A stretch of DNA of 64,000 bases, from NCBI RefSeq assembly GCF_036237315.1, contig NZ_CP108356.1, forward strand, positions 7,693,501 through 7,757,500, given 5' to 3'. Each line of letters begins with the position of its first letter. Position 1 is the first letter of the stretch. The translations under genes were made by a program, and so were the position numbers. This document shows, in pieces, positions 23,561-31,487 of the stretch. Below the pieces are notes generated by a model. That model saw only the letters and a list, made by a program, of their open reading frames with translations, was not told where the DNA came from and ran no database searches. The DNA is from Streptomyces sp. NBC_01351 (lineage in GTDB: Bacteria; Actinomycetota; Actinomycetes; Streptomycetales; Streptomycetaceae).

Positions 23561-23679
23561 CAGCCGTGCGTCACGGGCATACGGTGACGGCCGCGCGGCC
23601 GGCACCGCACGCTCCGAGACACCGGGATCACGTCGTACCGGGACCGGGGAGCGAACGCGGCGGTGCGGTGAACGCACAT
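23560..23679 (-). CDS. Short upstream ORF (possible leader peptide of EF-G-like gene)
   Basis: A 39-codon frame starting at ATG 23679 with one of the best ribosome sites in the window, AAAGGGGAG at 7-nt spacing. The peptide begins MCVHRTAAFAPRSRYDV and is rich in Arg and His towards the end (RCRPRGRHR). It ends 135 bp before the EF-G-like start codon on the same strand. It does not resemble a known domain. A leader ORF whose translation governs the downstream translational GTPase is plausible by position, as for some ribosomal-protection genes, but nothing proves expression. The alternative is a small independent protein. Confidence 0.5.
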   Translation of the reverse strand: MCVHRTAAFAPRSRYDVIPVSRSVRCRPRGRHRMPVTHG

Positions 23680-23750
23680 GGCTCGTCTCCCCTTTCTCTT
23701 CGCTCGGCATGAGGCGGCAGGCTGCCCTGTCGGCAGCGCGTGTGGCGAGT

Positions 23751-24665
23751 CTAGGAGCGAACGCGCCCCGGGGCACGGGAATTTCCGGGGCGACCGCCGC
23801 GACGGAGCTGCAGGCGCATCAGCAGCGTACGGAGGCGGATCAGGACGATGGGCGAGCCCATCGCGGCCGCGACCAGGTCGTCGAGGCCGGTCCGCAGGAA
23901 GTCCTGCCAGCCGGGCAGCGGGACCACCATGCGCAGGGCGCCGCCCTGGTCGTAGACCTGCCGCGGACCGGCCCGCGCCGTGACGGACCGGCTGAGCAGG
24001 TCCTCGATGCCGTCCAGGGCCTGAACGGCCGTGGCCAGAGCGGTGCCGTGCCGCAGGAGGGCCCCGGGGCCTCGCGCAGGATGACGACCGCGTCCGCGGC
24101 CCGCGCGGCGCCGAGCAGCCTGGCCACGTCGACCTGTTGCAGTACGGCCGGAGGGTGCGGCCAGGTGCCGGCGAGCGGACGGGAGGCGGCTCCGGCGAGG
24201 ACGGCTCCGGGCGGTGGCCTCGCGGAGGGTAGAGGACGTCGAGGATCGTCCGGGCCCGTTCGGTGACCGAGTTGAGGACCGGGGCCGGCTGGATCGCGGC
24301 GCAGGCCCCCATGAGCAGGTGCCGCAGCAGGAGCAGCATCGCGAGCAGCAGGATCCCCGCCGCGGCGGGCACCGCCGCCGAGATGACCGTACGGGTGCCG
24401 ATGGTGACGGCCGCGGTGATGCAGAAGACGGTCACGCCGAGGGCGAAGGGCACCACCAGGAACAGCAGCGAGAAGATGACCGTGGTCGCGCCCAGCACCC
24501 CGAGGCCGATCGCGATCAGCATGTCGACCACCTGGCGGGACGGCAGCGCCGGTCCGCGGGTGATCGCGGGTGCCGCGAGCCCCAGTCCCAGCCCGATCAG
24601 GTGAGCCCGGCGCGCAACCGGCGACGCCGGCGCAGCATCGTGTGGTCCACGGTGGCGGTCGTCAT
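23751..24665 (-). pseudogene. Decayed DUF2254-like membrane protein gene with three frameshifts
   Basis: Recognisable pieces of a DUF2254 membrane protein run leftwards but switch frame three times. Piece A starts at ATG 24665 (TTATVDHTMLRRRRRL) and ends at a stop at 24597. Piece B in a second frame carries LIGLGLGLAAPAITR, LIAIGLGVLGATTVIFSL and LLRHLLMGACAA, the membrane segments. Piece C in a third frame gives QQVDVARLLGAARAADAVVIL. Piece D, back in the first frame from about 24070, gives TAVQALDGIEDLLSRS, YDQGGALRMVVPLPGW and ends at the stop at 23751. Full-length relatives are longer, so an internal deletion is also likely. Assembly errors are the alternative explanation, but three in one gene seem less likely than decay. 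Confidence 0.65.
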
Positions 24666-24709
24666 CACTCCACGAGCGATAGCGCACCGGCTTCCGCGAG
24701 AGCGTTCAT
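24665..24709 (-). CDS. 14-codon ORF coupled to the DUF2254-like gene
   Basis: ATG 24709 has a strong AGGAGG site. The peptide MNALAEAGALSLVE ends in a TGA that overlaps the ATG of the DUF2254-like frame (TGATG). In the intact ancestor this short ORF would have loaded ribosomes for the membrane protein by termination-reinitiation. It may now be a relic, and expression is unproven. Confidence 0.4.
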   Translation of the reverse strand: MNALAEAGALSLVE

Positions 24710-24884
24710 CGGACCTCCTGTACGACCGTCCGCCCTGCGCCGCTGCTCTCGCGTACAAGGTCCCTGTGGGACCTCCAGTCTGGAAAGGCGCCGTGGCCGG
24801 GCACATCACCCGGTCCAGGTGACCCGACTGGTGATCACCACCGAACCCGGCTTGAGTGGAGGATGTGGGCCGATCACAGTCCGT

Positions 24885-24920
24885 ACCACCCGAACCACCC
24901 GAACCACCCGTACCCCCGGT
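24885..24920. repeat. Four tandem 9-bp repeats before the LAL regulator
   Basis: ACCACCCGA occurs at 24885-24893 and 24894-24902, ACCACCCGT at 24903-24911, and a diverged copy ACCCCCGGT at 24912-24920. They lie upstream of the chosen start of the LAL regulator. If translation began at GTG 24856 they would encode a Pro-rich leader of about 35 residues. Confidence 0.6.
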
Positions 24921-24960
24921 ACCTAGGGTGCAGGGGAGCCCGGCACCTAGCGGTGACCCG

Positions 24961-27582
24961 ATGCTCACGGTCAGGTTCACCGTCCCGGCCGTGCCGAAGC
25001 ACCTCGTCCACCGGCCGGAACTGCTGAAGCGCCTGACGGCCGGGGCGGAGGGGCCGCTCACCCTCGTCAACGGTCCGGCCGGCTCGGGCAAGACCGTGCT
25101 CGCCGCCCATTGGGTGGCCGAGGGGATCTCGCCGGGGCCACCCTCGTGGCTGACCGTCGAGCCCGGCGACGCTCCCGGTGCCTTCTGGGCGTACCTCCTG
25201 GAGGCGCTCCACCGGGGCGGGGTGCTGCCTGCCGGGGTGGGCAGGCCGACCCGAGCCGAAGGGGTCACCCGGTCGTTCCTGGTGCGCCTGGCGGAAGGGC
25301 TGGCCGAGTCCCCACGGCCCGCGGTCCTCGTGCTCGACCAGTTCGACACGGCCGAGGCGCCCGCGATAACGGAGGGACTGGACTTCGTACTCCGGCACGC
25401 CGCCGAGGGCCTGCGCGTCGTACTCACCAGCCGAACGGACCCGCTGCTGCCCCTGCACCGCTACCGCGCGGCCGGCGAGATCGCCGAGATCCGGTACGCG
25501 GACCTCAGATTCGCCGAAGAGGACGCGGAGGCACTGCTGACCGAGCACAGGCTGGAGATATCGCGGGCGGGGATCCGACTCCTGATGGAGAGGACCGAGG
25601 GCTGGGCGGCAGGAGTGCGCCTGTGCGCCCTCGCGATGCAGAGCAGCGCCGACCCGGAGGCTTTCCTCCGCCAGTTCGCGGCGGACCGCACCACGATCGC
25701 CGACTACCTGCTCAGAGAAGTGCTGGACGCGCAGCCCGGGCCCGCACAGGACCTGCTGCTGCGCGCCTGCGTCACGGATCGCATCCACCCGGACCTCGCG
25801 GACGCGCTGACCGGGAGGGACGACGCGGCTCGGACGCTCGCCGGGCTGGCCCGCGACAATGCGTTCCTGGAACAGGTAGACGCATCGGCCTGGTACCGAC
25901 TGCACCCCCTCTTCGCCGAAGTCCTGCGCGCACACCTACGGCAACGCCGACCCGGCCTCGAACCCCGGCTGCGCGGGCTGGCGGCGCGCTGGCTCGCCGT
26001 GACCGGACGCCTCCCGGAGGCCGTGGGGCAGGCCACCGCCGCCGGTGACTGGCCGTTCGCGGCCACGCTCCTCGTCGACCAGCTGGCGATCGGCCGCCTC
26101 TTCACCGGTCTGGAGGCGGACCGCCTCGGCCTGGCCTTCGCCGCGATGCCGGCCGGTACGCGGGGTCCGGCTCCCGCACTGGTCGGCGCGGCCTGCCGGC
26201 TCGCGGACCAGGACCTTTCCGGGTGCGAGGCCTGGCTGCGGCGGGCTGACTCGTACCTGGCCGCCGCAGCCGGTCCGGCGGCCAGGTTGTGTCGCGCCTT
26301 CGTGGGCGTGCTCGCCGGGCGGCTGGCCGACGACCTGGCGGCCACCCAACGGGCGGCAGCCGACGCCGACCGCCTGCTCGGTGAGGTGCCCGCAGCGCTG
26401 CTCGCCGAGCGCCCCGAGATCCGGGCCCTGACGCTGGCGGGCCTCGGCGCGGCCGAGCTCGGAGCGGGAAGCCTCGACCGCGCCGAGGCCGCCCTCATCG
26501 CCGCCGTCGAGGCGTGCGGGGCTCCGGGGACTGAATTCCCGCTCTGCGACGCGCTCGGCTCGCTCGCCCTCGTCGAGCTGCTGGCCGGCCGGCTGCGGCG
26601 GGCCACCGAGCACGCGCGCGCGGCGCTCACCGTCGCCGAGCAGTCGGCCCTTCCGCCCGAGCGCAGGCCGGGTGTGGCCCACCTGGTCCTGGCGGGTGTC
26701 GCCACCGAGCACGACGACCTGGCGAGCGCCCGGTGCCACCTCGACCAGACGAGCGCCGCGGCCGGACCCCGTCCGGAACCCGTGGCCGCGGCCCTGGCAG
26801 CCGTCATAGGCGCCCGGATCGCCGCGTCCGAGGGCGACGGGCAGGCCGCGATCGCCGCCCTCCAAGCGGTGCGTACGGCCGGGGCTCCAGGGCTGCCGCA
26901 GGCGTGGGCGCTGGACGAGCTGGCCGTGGCCGAGTCGGCCGTGCACCTGGCCCACGGTGACGCGGCTGCCGCCCTGGCCGCCCTGGACGGCGCGAACAGC
27001 GTGGCCGGTGTGGCCTCCGACCGGCCGGAGCACGCGGTGGCCCGCGCCCGAGCCCTCCTGGCCGCCGGACGCGGCGACCACGCGCAGGAGGCGCTTGCGA
27101 CCGTGTCGGAGGACGAGGCCGTCCCCGTGCCCGTACGGGCCCATGCGTCCCTGCTCCGGGCCGAGGCCGCCGCAGCGGACGGCGCACCCGGGGAGGCGCA
27201 CCGGCTGCTGGGCGAGGCACTGGGGCTTGCCCGGCCCGAGGAGCTGCGACGGGTATTCGCCGAGAGCGGCCCCTGGGTACGCCGGACCTTGCGCCAGGAC
27301 CCGGAACTGGCCCGGCTCCACGGCTGGCTGCTCGCCCGCACTCCGGCCAACGTGCGCGCTCTGTCGGCCGGCGGGCAACCGCCCGTGCTGGAGCCGTTGA
27401 GCCCGCGGGAGACGGACGTACTCCGCAAGGCCGCCGAGCTGCTGTCGACGGAGGAGATCGCGGCCGAGCTCTACGTATCGGCCAACACCGTCAAGACCCA
27501 CCTGAAGAGCATCTACCGCAAGCTCTCCGTCAGCCGGCGCAGCGAGGCCGTCCACCGGGCCCAGGACCTCGGGATGCTGTGA
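24961..27582 (+). CDS. LAL-type (MalT-like) LuxR family regulator
   Basis: An 873-residue regulator. I chose ATG 24961 because MLTVRFTVPAVPKHLVHRPELLKRL is the standard MalT-like opening; the frame also extends to GTG 24856 through a Pro-rich repeat. Walker A is NGPAGSGKTVL (K44) and the Walker B-like strand is PAVLVLDQFD. A long Ala/Leu-rich helical repeat region (about 350-780) is the MalT-type TPR-like sensor. The C-terminal LuxR helix-turn-helix (LSPRETDVLRKAAELLSTEEIAAELYVS, split here by eye into two helices) ends the protein. Such ATPases activate transcription after binding an inducer and ATP. Divergent from it is the decayed DUF2254 gene; downstream lie two small genes in the same direction. 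Confidence 0.9.
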   Translation: MLTVRFTVPAVPKHLVHRPELLKRLTAGAEGPLTLVNGPAGSGKTVLAAHWVAEGISPGPPSWLTVEPGDAPGAFWAYLLEALHRGGVLPAGVGRPTRAEGVTRSFLVRLAEGLAESPRPAVLVLDQFDTAEAPAITEGLDFVLRHAAEGLRVVLTSRTDPLLPLHRYRAAGEIAEIRYADLRFAEEDAEALLTEHRLEISRAGIRLLMERTEGWAAGVRLCALAMQSSADPEAFLRQFAADRTTIADYLLREVLDAQPGPAQDLLLRACVTDRIHPDLADALTGRDDAARTLAGLARDNAFLEQVDASAWYRLHPLFAEVLRAHLRQRRPGLEPRLRGLAARWLAVTGRLPEAVGQATAAGDWPFAATLLVDQLAIGRLFTGLEADRLGLAFAAMPAGTRGPAPALVGAACRLADQDLSGCEAWLRRADSYLAAAAGPAARLCRAFVGVLAGRLADDLAATQRAAADADRLLGEVPAALLAERPEIRALTLAGLGAAELGAGSLDRAEAALIAAVEACGAPGTEFPLCDALGSLALVELLAGRLRRATEHARAALTVAEQSALPPERRPGVAHLVLAGVATEHDDLASARCHLDQTSAAAGPRPEPVAAALAAVIGARIAASEGDGQAAIAALQAVRTAGAPGLPQAWALDELAVAESAVHLAHGDAAAALAALDGANSVAGVASDRPEHAVARARALLAAGRGDHAQEALATVSEDEAVPVPVRAHASLLRAEAAAADGAPGEAHRLLGEALGLARPEELRRVFAESGPWVRRTLRQDPELARLHGWLLARTPANVRALSAGGQPPVLEPLSPRETDVLRKAAELLSTEEIAAELYVSANTVKTHLKSIYRKLSVSRRSEAVHRAQDLGML

Positions 27583-27669
27583 GCCGGACTCCGGATGGCG
27601 GACGTCCGCCCGGCCTTCTCCCCCGAACCGGGCGATGCGGAGCGGCCCGACGGGGCCGACGATGAGTCC

Positions 27670-27867
27670 ATGCGCTACGAATTCCGCGTATCGGGCGTTG
27701 TGACGGACACACTCGCCGCGAGCTTCCCCGAGCTCGACAGGATTCCCGTCCGGGAGCAGACGCTGCTCCTCGGTACCGTCGCGGACGAGGCCCACCTGTA
27801 CGGGCTCCTCATGCGCTTCCAGTCACTGGGACTGCGCGTACTCGAAATGCGCCAGCTGCCTGCCTGA
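27670..27867 (+). CDS. Small conserved-looking protein (65 aa)
   Basis: A 65-residue protein starting at ATG 27670: MRYEFRVSGVVTDTLAASF, then FPELDRIPVREQTLLLGTV and a C-terminal helix-strand DEAHLYGLLMRFQSLGLRVLEMRQL. The alternating pattern suggests an alpha-beta ferredoxin-like fold. The ribosome site is weak (GATGAG), and an upstream in-frame start at 27595 exists. It follows the LAL regulator by 87 bp and may be co-transcribed with it. No recognised function. Confidence 0.65.
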   Translation: MRYEFRVSGVVTDTLAASFPELDRIPVREQTLLLGTVADEAHLYGLLMRFQSLGLRVLEMRQLPA

Positions 27868-27921
27868 CGCCGAACCAACTCGTCGAACCCAACCAGTCGA
27901 ACCAGATATGAGGTGACTTCC

Positions 27922-28326
27922 ATGAGTCAATCGACACCGGTCGCGAAGACCGGGCACATGGGCGGAGGCACGGTGTTCGCCGCGGTCCTCCTCCTGGTCA
28001 CCGGAGTCCTTGCGATCTTCCAGGGCATCGCGGCCATCGCGAAGGACGACGTCTACGCGCGCGTCGGCGACTACGTCTTCAAATTCGACCTGACGGCATG
28101 GGGCTGGATCCACCTCATCGTCGGAATCGTGGTCGTCCTCGCCGGAGTGGGACTGTTCGCCGGATCGGAGCTGGCCAGGGGCGCGGCCATCGGGCTCGCC
28201 AGCCTCAGCGTGATACTCAACTTCGTGTGGCTGCCGTACCAGCCCTGGTGGTCCGTCATCATCATCGCGATCGACGTCTTCATCATCTGGTCCCTGTGCA
28301 CGCGGTGGGAGGGAACGACTGACTGA
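27922..28326 (+). CDS. Four-helix membrane protein, DUF7144-like
   Basis: A 134-residue membrane protein; ATG 27922 follows ATGAGGTGA. Four hydrophobic segments are visible: VFAAVLLLVTGVLAIFQGIAA, WGWIHLIVGIVVVLAGVGLF, ELARGAAIGLASLSVILNFV and WWSVIIIAIDVFIIWSL. The WGWIHLIVGIVVVLAG segment and the QPWWSVIIIAIDVFIIW ending are what I associate with the DUF7144 family of actinobacterial membrane proteins. Function unknown. It is 54 bp downstream of the 65-aa gene and ends before a strong terminator. Confidence 0.8.
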   Translation: MSQSTPVAKTGHMGGGTVFAAVLLLVTGVLAIFQGIAAIAKDDVYARVGDYVFKFDLTAWGWIHLIVGIVVVLAGVGLFAGSELARGAAIGLASLSVILNFVWLPYQPWWSVIIIAIDVFIIWSLCTRWEGTTD

Positions 28327-28349
28327 CGATCCCGTACTCGGTCGTCCCT

Positions 28350-28382
28350 CGCATTCCCCGCCCCCGGAGGAGCGGGGATGCG
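28350..28382. terminator. Bidirectional hairpin between convergent genes
   Basis: CGCATTCCCCGC (28350-28361) pairs with GCGGGGATGCG (28372-28382), an 11-bp stem with one bulged T and a 10-nt loop, between the convergent DUF7144-like and RibD-like genes. Confidence 0.75.
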
Positions 28383-28425
28383 GGCGGTTCGGTCGCAGCG
28401 CCCGCCGGGGATTGCGTTACCGCCC

Positions 28426-29037
28426 TCAGTGCTGCGGCAGGTGCGCCTTCGCGTCGTCGTAGGTGCCGTGACGGGCCGGCGCGGCGGGGGAGTAGAACAG
28501 GTTGAGCACTCCCGTCCGGAAGGTCTCGCAGGAGATCAGCTCCAGCGGGACCGGGGCCTCGTCCTCCTCGAAGAGCCGGATGCCCTTGCGGACGGCGATG
28601 GGATGGACCAGCAGGTTCAGCTCGTCCAGCAGCCCCGCGGCCAGCAGTTGACGGACGACGGAGACCGAGCCGCTGATCCACACGCGACCACTGCCCGGCC
28701 CGTTCCGCAGGGCCGTGACGGGCTCGACGAGATCGCCCTCGATGCGCTCGCAGTTGCGCCAGGCGGGTTCGAGCGGCCGGTGCGACACGACGATCTTCCG
28801 GGCGTCTCCGAGCACCTTCGCGAAGGGGGCGTCCTCACCGCCGGACGCCTCCCGCTCCGGCCAGGCCCCGGCGAAGCTGTCGTAGGTCCGGCGGCCGAGG
28901 ATCAGGGTGTCGGCCGTGCCGAGGGTGGCGTCGACGGCCGCCCCCATCTCGTCGTTGAAGTAGGGGAAGTGCCACTGGTCCGGCGCCTCCACGACGCCGT
29001 CGAGCGAGATGAAAAACTGCGCCGCGATCTTCCGCAT
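28426..29037 (-). CDS. RibD C-terminal/dihydrofolate reductase-like protein
   Basis: A 203-residue reductase-fold protein. ATG 29037 has GGAGGA 9 nt upstream. The opening RKIAAQFFISLDGVVEAPDQW, the central TLILGRRTYDSFAGAWP and KIVVSHRP, and the GSGRVWISGSVSVVRQLLAAGLLDEL nucleotide-binding segment are typical of stand-alone YyaP/RibD-like proteins that bind NADPH. The physiological substrate of these proteins is generally unknown. It stands alone in its direction. Confidence 0.87.
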   Translation of the reverse strand: MRKIAAQFFISLDGVVEAPDQWHFPYFNDEMGAAVDATLGTADTLILGRRTYDSFAGAWPEREASGGEDAPFAKVLGDARKIVVSHRPLEPAWRNCERIEGDLVEPVTALRNGPGSGRVWISGSVSVVRQLLAAGLLDELNLLVHPIAVRKGIRLFEEDEAPVPLELISCETFRTGVLNLFYSPAAPARHGTYDDAKAHLPQH

Positions 29038-29149
29038 GCCGACCCGTCCTCCACAGAAACCGTCGTGTGCCCTGACGCTCCCAGTAGACGCCGCCGCCGC
29101 CCGGACCGGTCGGCGGCGCGTCCGGCCGGCCGGACGGAGCGACCCCCGG

Positions 29150-30013
29150 TCAGCCGATCGGCTGCCGGGCCTCCGCCCGCACCTTGACGGTGGTCTGGGC
29201 GGTCTTGGTGAGGTCGACGGACCCGGGGGACTGCTGCGAGGTCTCCGGCGTGACCACGGCGACCGAGGCCCCCGTGTTCCCGTCCGCCCAGGCGCACATC
29301 GGCAGGGTGACCGTGGCACCGTCCTGCTTCGAGGTCAGCACCTGGCACGAAACGGTGATGTCGGAACCGGGGGGAGTGATGTCCCGGGCGGGCACCGCGA
29401 TGGTCGCGCCGTCGGCGTCCCCGGCGCCCTTCAGCATCTTCCTGCGGGCCCCTTCGGGGTCCTTGAACTGGCCGTACATCCCCGAGAAGACGAGGAAGCC
29501 CGGTGCCTTCGCCGAGGCAGAGCTGTACTGGCCGACCGCCGGCTCCGGGTTGCGGATGTTCGCGTCGTAGCTGTTCTTCAGGGCCTTCTTGCCCTCCGTC
29601 TGCGACAGGTCCTGGGCCAGCGTGAACTTGCCGTCGAGGAGGGTCTTCGGCACCGTGAGCCGGTACTCGGCCGCGGGGAAGCCGGATCCGCTCGCCATGG
29701 CCCCCGCCTCATTGATCCGGTTGACGGCGTACCCGAGGACGCCGAGCCCGACCAGCGAGCCCACGACGATCCAGATCACCATGCCGGTACGGCTCTTGCG
29801 CGGCGGCGGCCCCATCGGCGGCTGCCCCCACGCGCCGTGGCCGGGGTAGGGCGGCTGCTGCGGATACGGATGCGGCTGCTGCGGGAACGACTGCTGGGGG
29901 AACGACGGTGCCGGGTACTGCTGCTGCGGGTACTGCGGGGCGCCGTACGGACTCGGGTGCTGCGGAGGCCCGTAAGGGCCGGAGGGCTGCTGGGGCGGCG
30001 GGGGCATGCTCAT
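29150..30013 (-). CDS. Single-pass membrane protein with Pro/Gln-rich cytoplasmic head
   Basis: A 287-residue protein. Residues 1-70 are a Pro/Gln/Tyr-rich low-complexity region with repeated QQ-P and YPQQ units. A transmembrane helix follows (MVIWIVVGSLVGLGVLGYAV, about 76-95), then an extracellular domain of about 185 residues with strands such as EYRLTVPKTLLDGKFTL, and two cysteines (SCQVL, MCAWA) that may pair. This head-helix-ectodomain layout is common for actinobacterial stress or cell-wall proteins, but I do not recognise the family. No strong ribosome site is seen; the ATG at 30007 is an alternative start. Confidence 0.75.
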   Translation of the reverse strand: MSMPPPPQQPSGPYGPPQHPSPYGAPQYPQQQYPAPSFPQQSFPQQPHPYPQQPPYPGHGAWGQPPMGPPPRKSRTGMVIWIVVGSLVGLGVLGYAVNRINEAGAMASGSGFPAAEYRLTVPKTLLDGKFTLAQDLSQTEGKKALKNSYDANIRNPEPAVGQYSSASAKAPGFLVFSGMYGQFKDPEGARRKMLKGAGDADGATIAVPARDITPPGSDITVSCQVLTSKQDGATVTLPMCAWADGNTGASVAVVTPETSQQSPGSVDLTKTAQTTVKVRAEARQPIG

Positions 30014-30060
30014 GACTGAACGCTACTTCAGCCCGGCGCGCGGCCACCGCCCCGGCCCCG

Positions 30061-30672
30061 TCACCTCCCCGACAGCTGCTCGTTGCCCGTGACGGTGCCG
30101 TCCGTGCCGGACACGGTCACGGCGTGCCGGACGCCGTCCGGACCGAGGACCACCGCCAGCCACGCGCTGCCGCCGCCCTGCTGGCCGACCACCCGCAGGC
30201 TCTCGACCTTGCCGCCGGTCACCGCCGCCGCGGCCTTCTGCGCCGCGTCCCCGATGGCCAGGGACGGGATCGGCGCCGGAGCCGCGCCGCGGCCCGGCGC
30301 GAGGCCCTCGGCGCCGCGTTCCTTCACCCCGCCGGGCAGCCCCTCCCGGTGCTTGCGCATGGCCTCGGGCCCGACCTTGCCCGGCCCGTCCGGCCCGAAC
30401 TTGCGCAGGCCCTCGGGACCGCGCTCGGGACCGCCCTCGTGCGCCACCTCGAAGCGGACCGCGCGCCTGTCGCCATGGTGGTCGGACACGGCCACCGCGG
30501 TCACCACGGCCGCCCCGGCGCCCACGAGCACCACGGCCGCCCCGATCGCCGCGAAGCGGGCGCCCCTGCCCCGGGGAACGAAACGTACGAGGCGGGCGGA
30601 CTTCCCGGGACCCGTCGGCGGCTGCTCGGCCGGCGGCTGCTGCTCCGACGGCGGAGGGAAAGACTCAGACAT
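30061..30672 (-). CDS. PepSY-like single-pass membrane protein
   Basis: A 203-residue protein; ATG 30672 has AGGAG upstream. A Pro/Gln-rich N-terminus leads to one hydrophobic helix (FAAIGAAVVLVGAGAAVVTAVAV, about 40-62). The ectodomain begins with Gly/Pro/charged repeats (GPEGLRKFGPDGPGKVG) and ends in a small alpha-beta unit, IGDAAQKAAAAVTGGKVESLRVVG, with GSAWLAVVLGPDGVRHAVTVSGTDG. That order, a helix-rich aqkAaaaagG start followed by a V-x-V strand pair, resembles PepSY domains, which often accompany two-component systems. It is divergent from a response regulator, with CTGAAG repeats in between. Confidence 0.72.
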   Translation of the reverse strand: MSESFPPPSEQQPPAEQPPTGPGKSARLVRFVPRGRGARFAAIGAAVVLVGAGAAVVTAVAVSDHHGDRRAVRFEVAHEGGPERGPEGLRKFGPDGPGKVGPEAMRKHREGLPGGVKERGAEGLAPGRGAAPAPIPSLAIGDAAQKAAAAVTGGKVESLRVVGQQGGGSAWLAVVLGPDGVRHAVTVSGTDGTVTGNEQLSGR

Positions 30673-30738
30673 ACGCGTACTCCTCATGACCACCGGGCAC
30701 TCCGCCCGGCTGCTCGCCCCGAGCATGCGAGAGGAAAC

Positions 30739-30775
30739 CTGAAGCCCAGCTGAAGCCGCCTGAAGACCCCTTCAG
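30739..30775. promoter_or_regulatory. CTGAAG direct-repeat array (candidate response-regulator binding site)
   Basis: CTGAAG occurs at 30739-30744, 30750-30755 and 30760-30765, with the inverted form CTTCAG at 30770-30775. The 10-11 bp period is what tandem binding by OmpR/PhoB-type regulators produces. The array lies between the PepSY-like gene and the response-regulator gene. Confidence 0.65.
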
Positions 30776-30809
30776 CCGGGAGGCCGCGCGGCCTGAGACC
30801 CTGGGCGCC

Positions 30810-31487
30810 ATGCGCGTACTGGTGGTGGAAGACGAACGGCGGCTCGCCGTGGCCCTGCAGCGAGGGCTGCAAGCGGAGGGGTTCACGGTGGACCTGGCCC
30901 ACGACGGGCCGCAGGGGCTGTGGATGGCCACCGAGCACGACTACGACGTCATCGTGCTCGACATCATGTTGCCCGGCCTCAACGGCTACCGGGTCTGCGC
31001 CCGGCTGCGCGCCGCCGGCAACGAGTCGGGCATCCTCATGCTCACCGCCAAGGACGGCGAGTACGACGAGGCCGAGGCCCTGGACACGGGCGCCGACGAC
31101 TTCCTCTCGAAGCCGTTCTCCTACCTCGTCCTCGTCGCCCGGCTCCGCGCACTGGGCCGGCGCACCGGCCGCCGGAGCCCGCAGACCCTGCGCTTCGGGG
31201 ACCTGCTCCTGGACCCGGCGCGCCACCTCTGCGTCCGCGGCGACACCCAGATCCGCCTGACGGCGAGGGAGTTCGCCGTACTGGAGTACCTCGCCCGGCG
31301 ACCCGGCGAGGTGATACCCAAGCGGGAGATACTCGAACAGGTCTGGGACAGCGCCTTCGACGGCGATCCCAATGTCGTAGAGGTGCACATCAGTGCCGTG
31401 CGCCGCAAGATCGACGCCCCGTTCGGCCGCGCCGCCCTGGAGACCGTGCGGGGCGCCGGCTACCGGCTGGCGGCCGACGGTGGCTGA
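30810..31487 (+). CDS. OmpR/PhoB-type response regulator
   Basis: A 225-residue regulator. The receiver domain (1-120) has the acidic pocket EDE at 7-9, phospho-acceptor D51 in VLDIMLP, the Thr in MLTAKD and K101 in LSKPF. The C-terminal winged helix (about 128-222) has IRLTAREFAVLEYLARRPGEVI, and the recognition helix region PNVVEVHISAVRRKI and GAGYRL wing. It is followed by, and overlaps by 8 bp, its cognate histidine kinase. The CTGAAG array upstream suggests autoregulation and control of the divergent PepSY-like gene. Confidence 0.93.
   Translation: MRVLVVEDERRLAVALQRGLQAEGFTVDLAHDGPQGLWMATEHDYDVIVLDIMLPGLNGYRVCARLRAAGNESGILMLTAKDGEYDEAEALDTGADDFLSKPFSYLVLVARLRALGRRTGRRSPQTLRFGDLLLDPARHLCVRGDTQIRLTAREFAVLEYLARRPGEVIPKREILEQVWDSAFDGDPNVVEVHISAVRRKIDAPFGRAALETVRGAGYRLAADGG

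Noticed and set aside
24885..24920. Tandem 9-bp repeats considered as a CRISPR or iteron array
   Set aside because: Units are only 9 bp, directly abutting and without spacers, and no replication or cas genes lie near.
24597..25427. Minus-strand frame continuing upstream of the DUF2254 fragment
   Set aside because: Only the last 22 codons (from 24665) match DUF2254; the rest is antisense to the LAL regulator.
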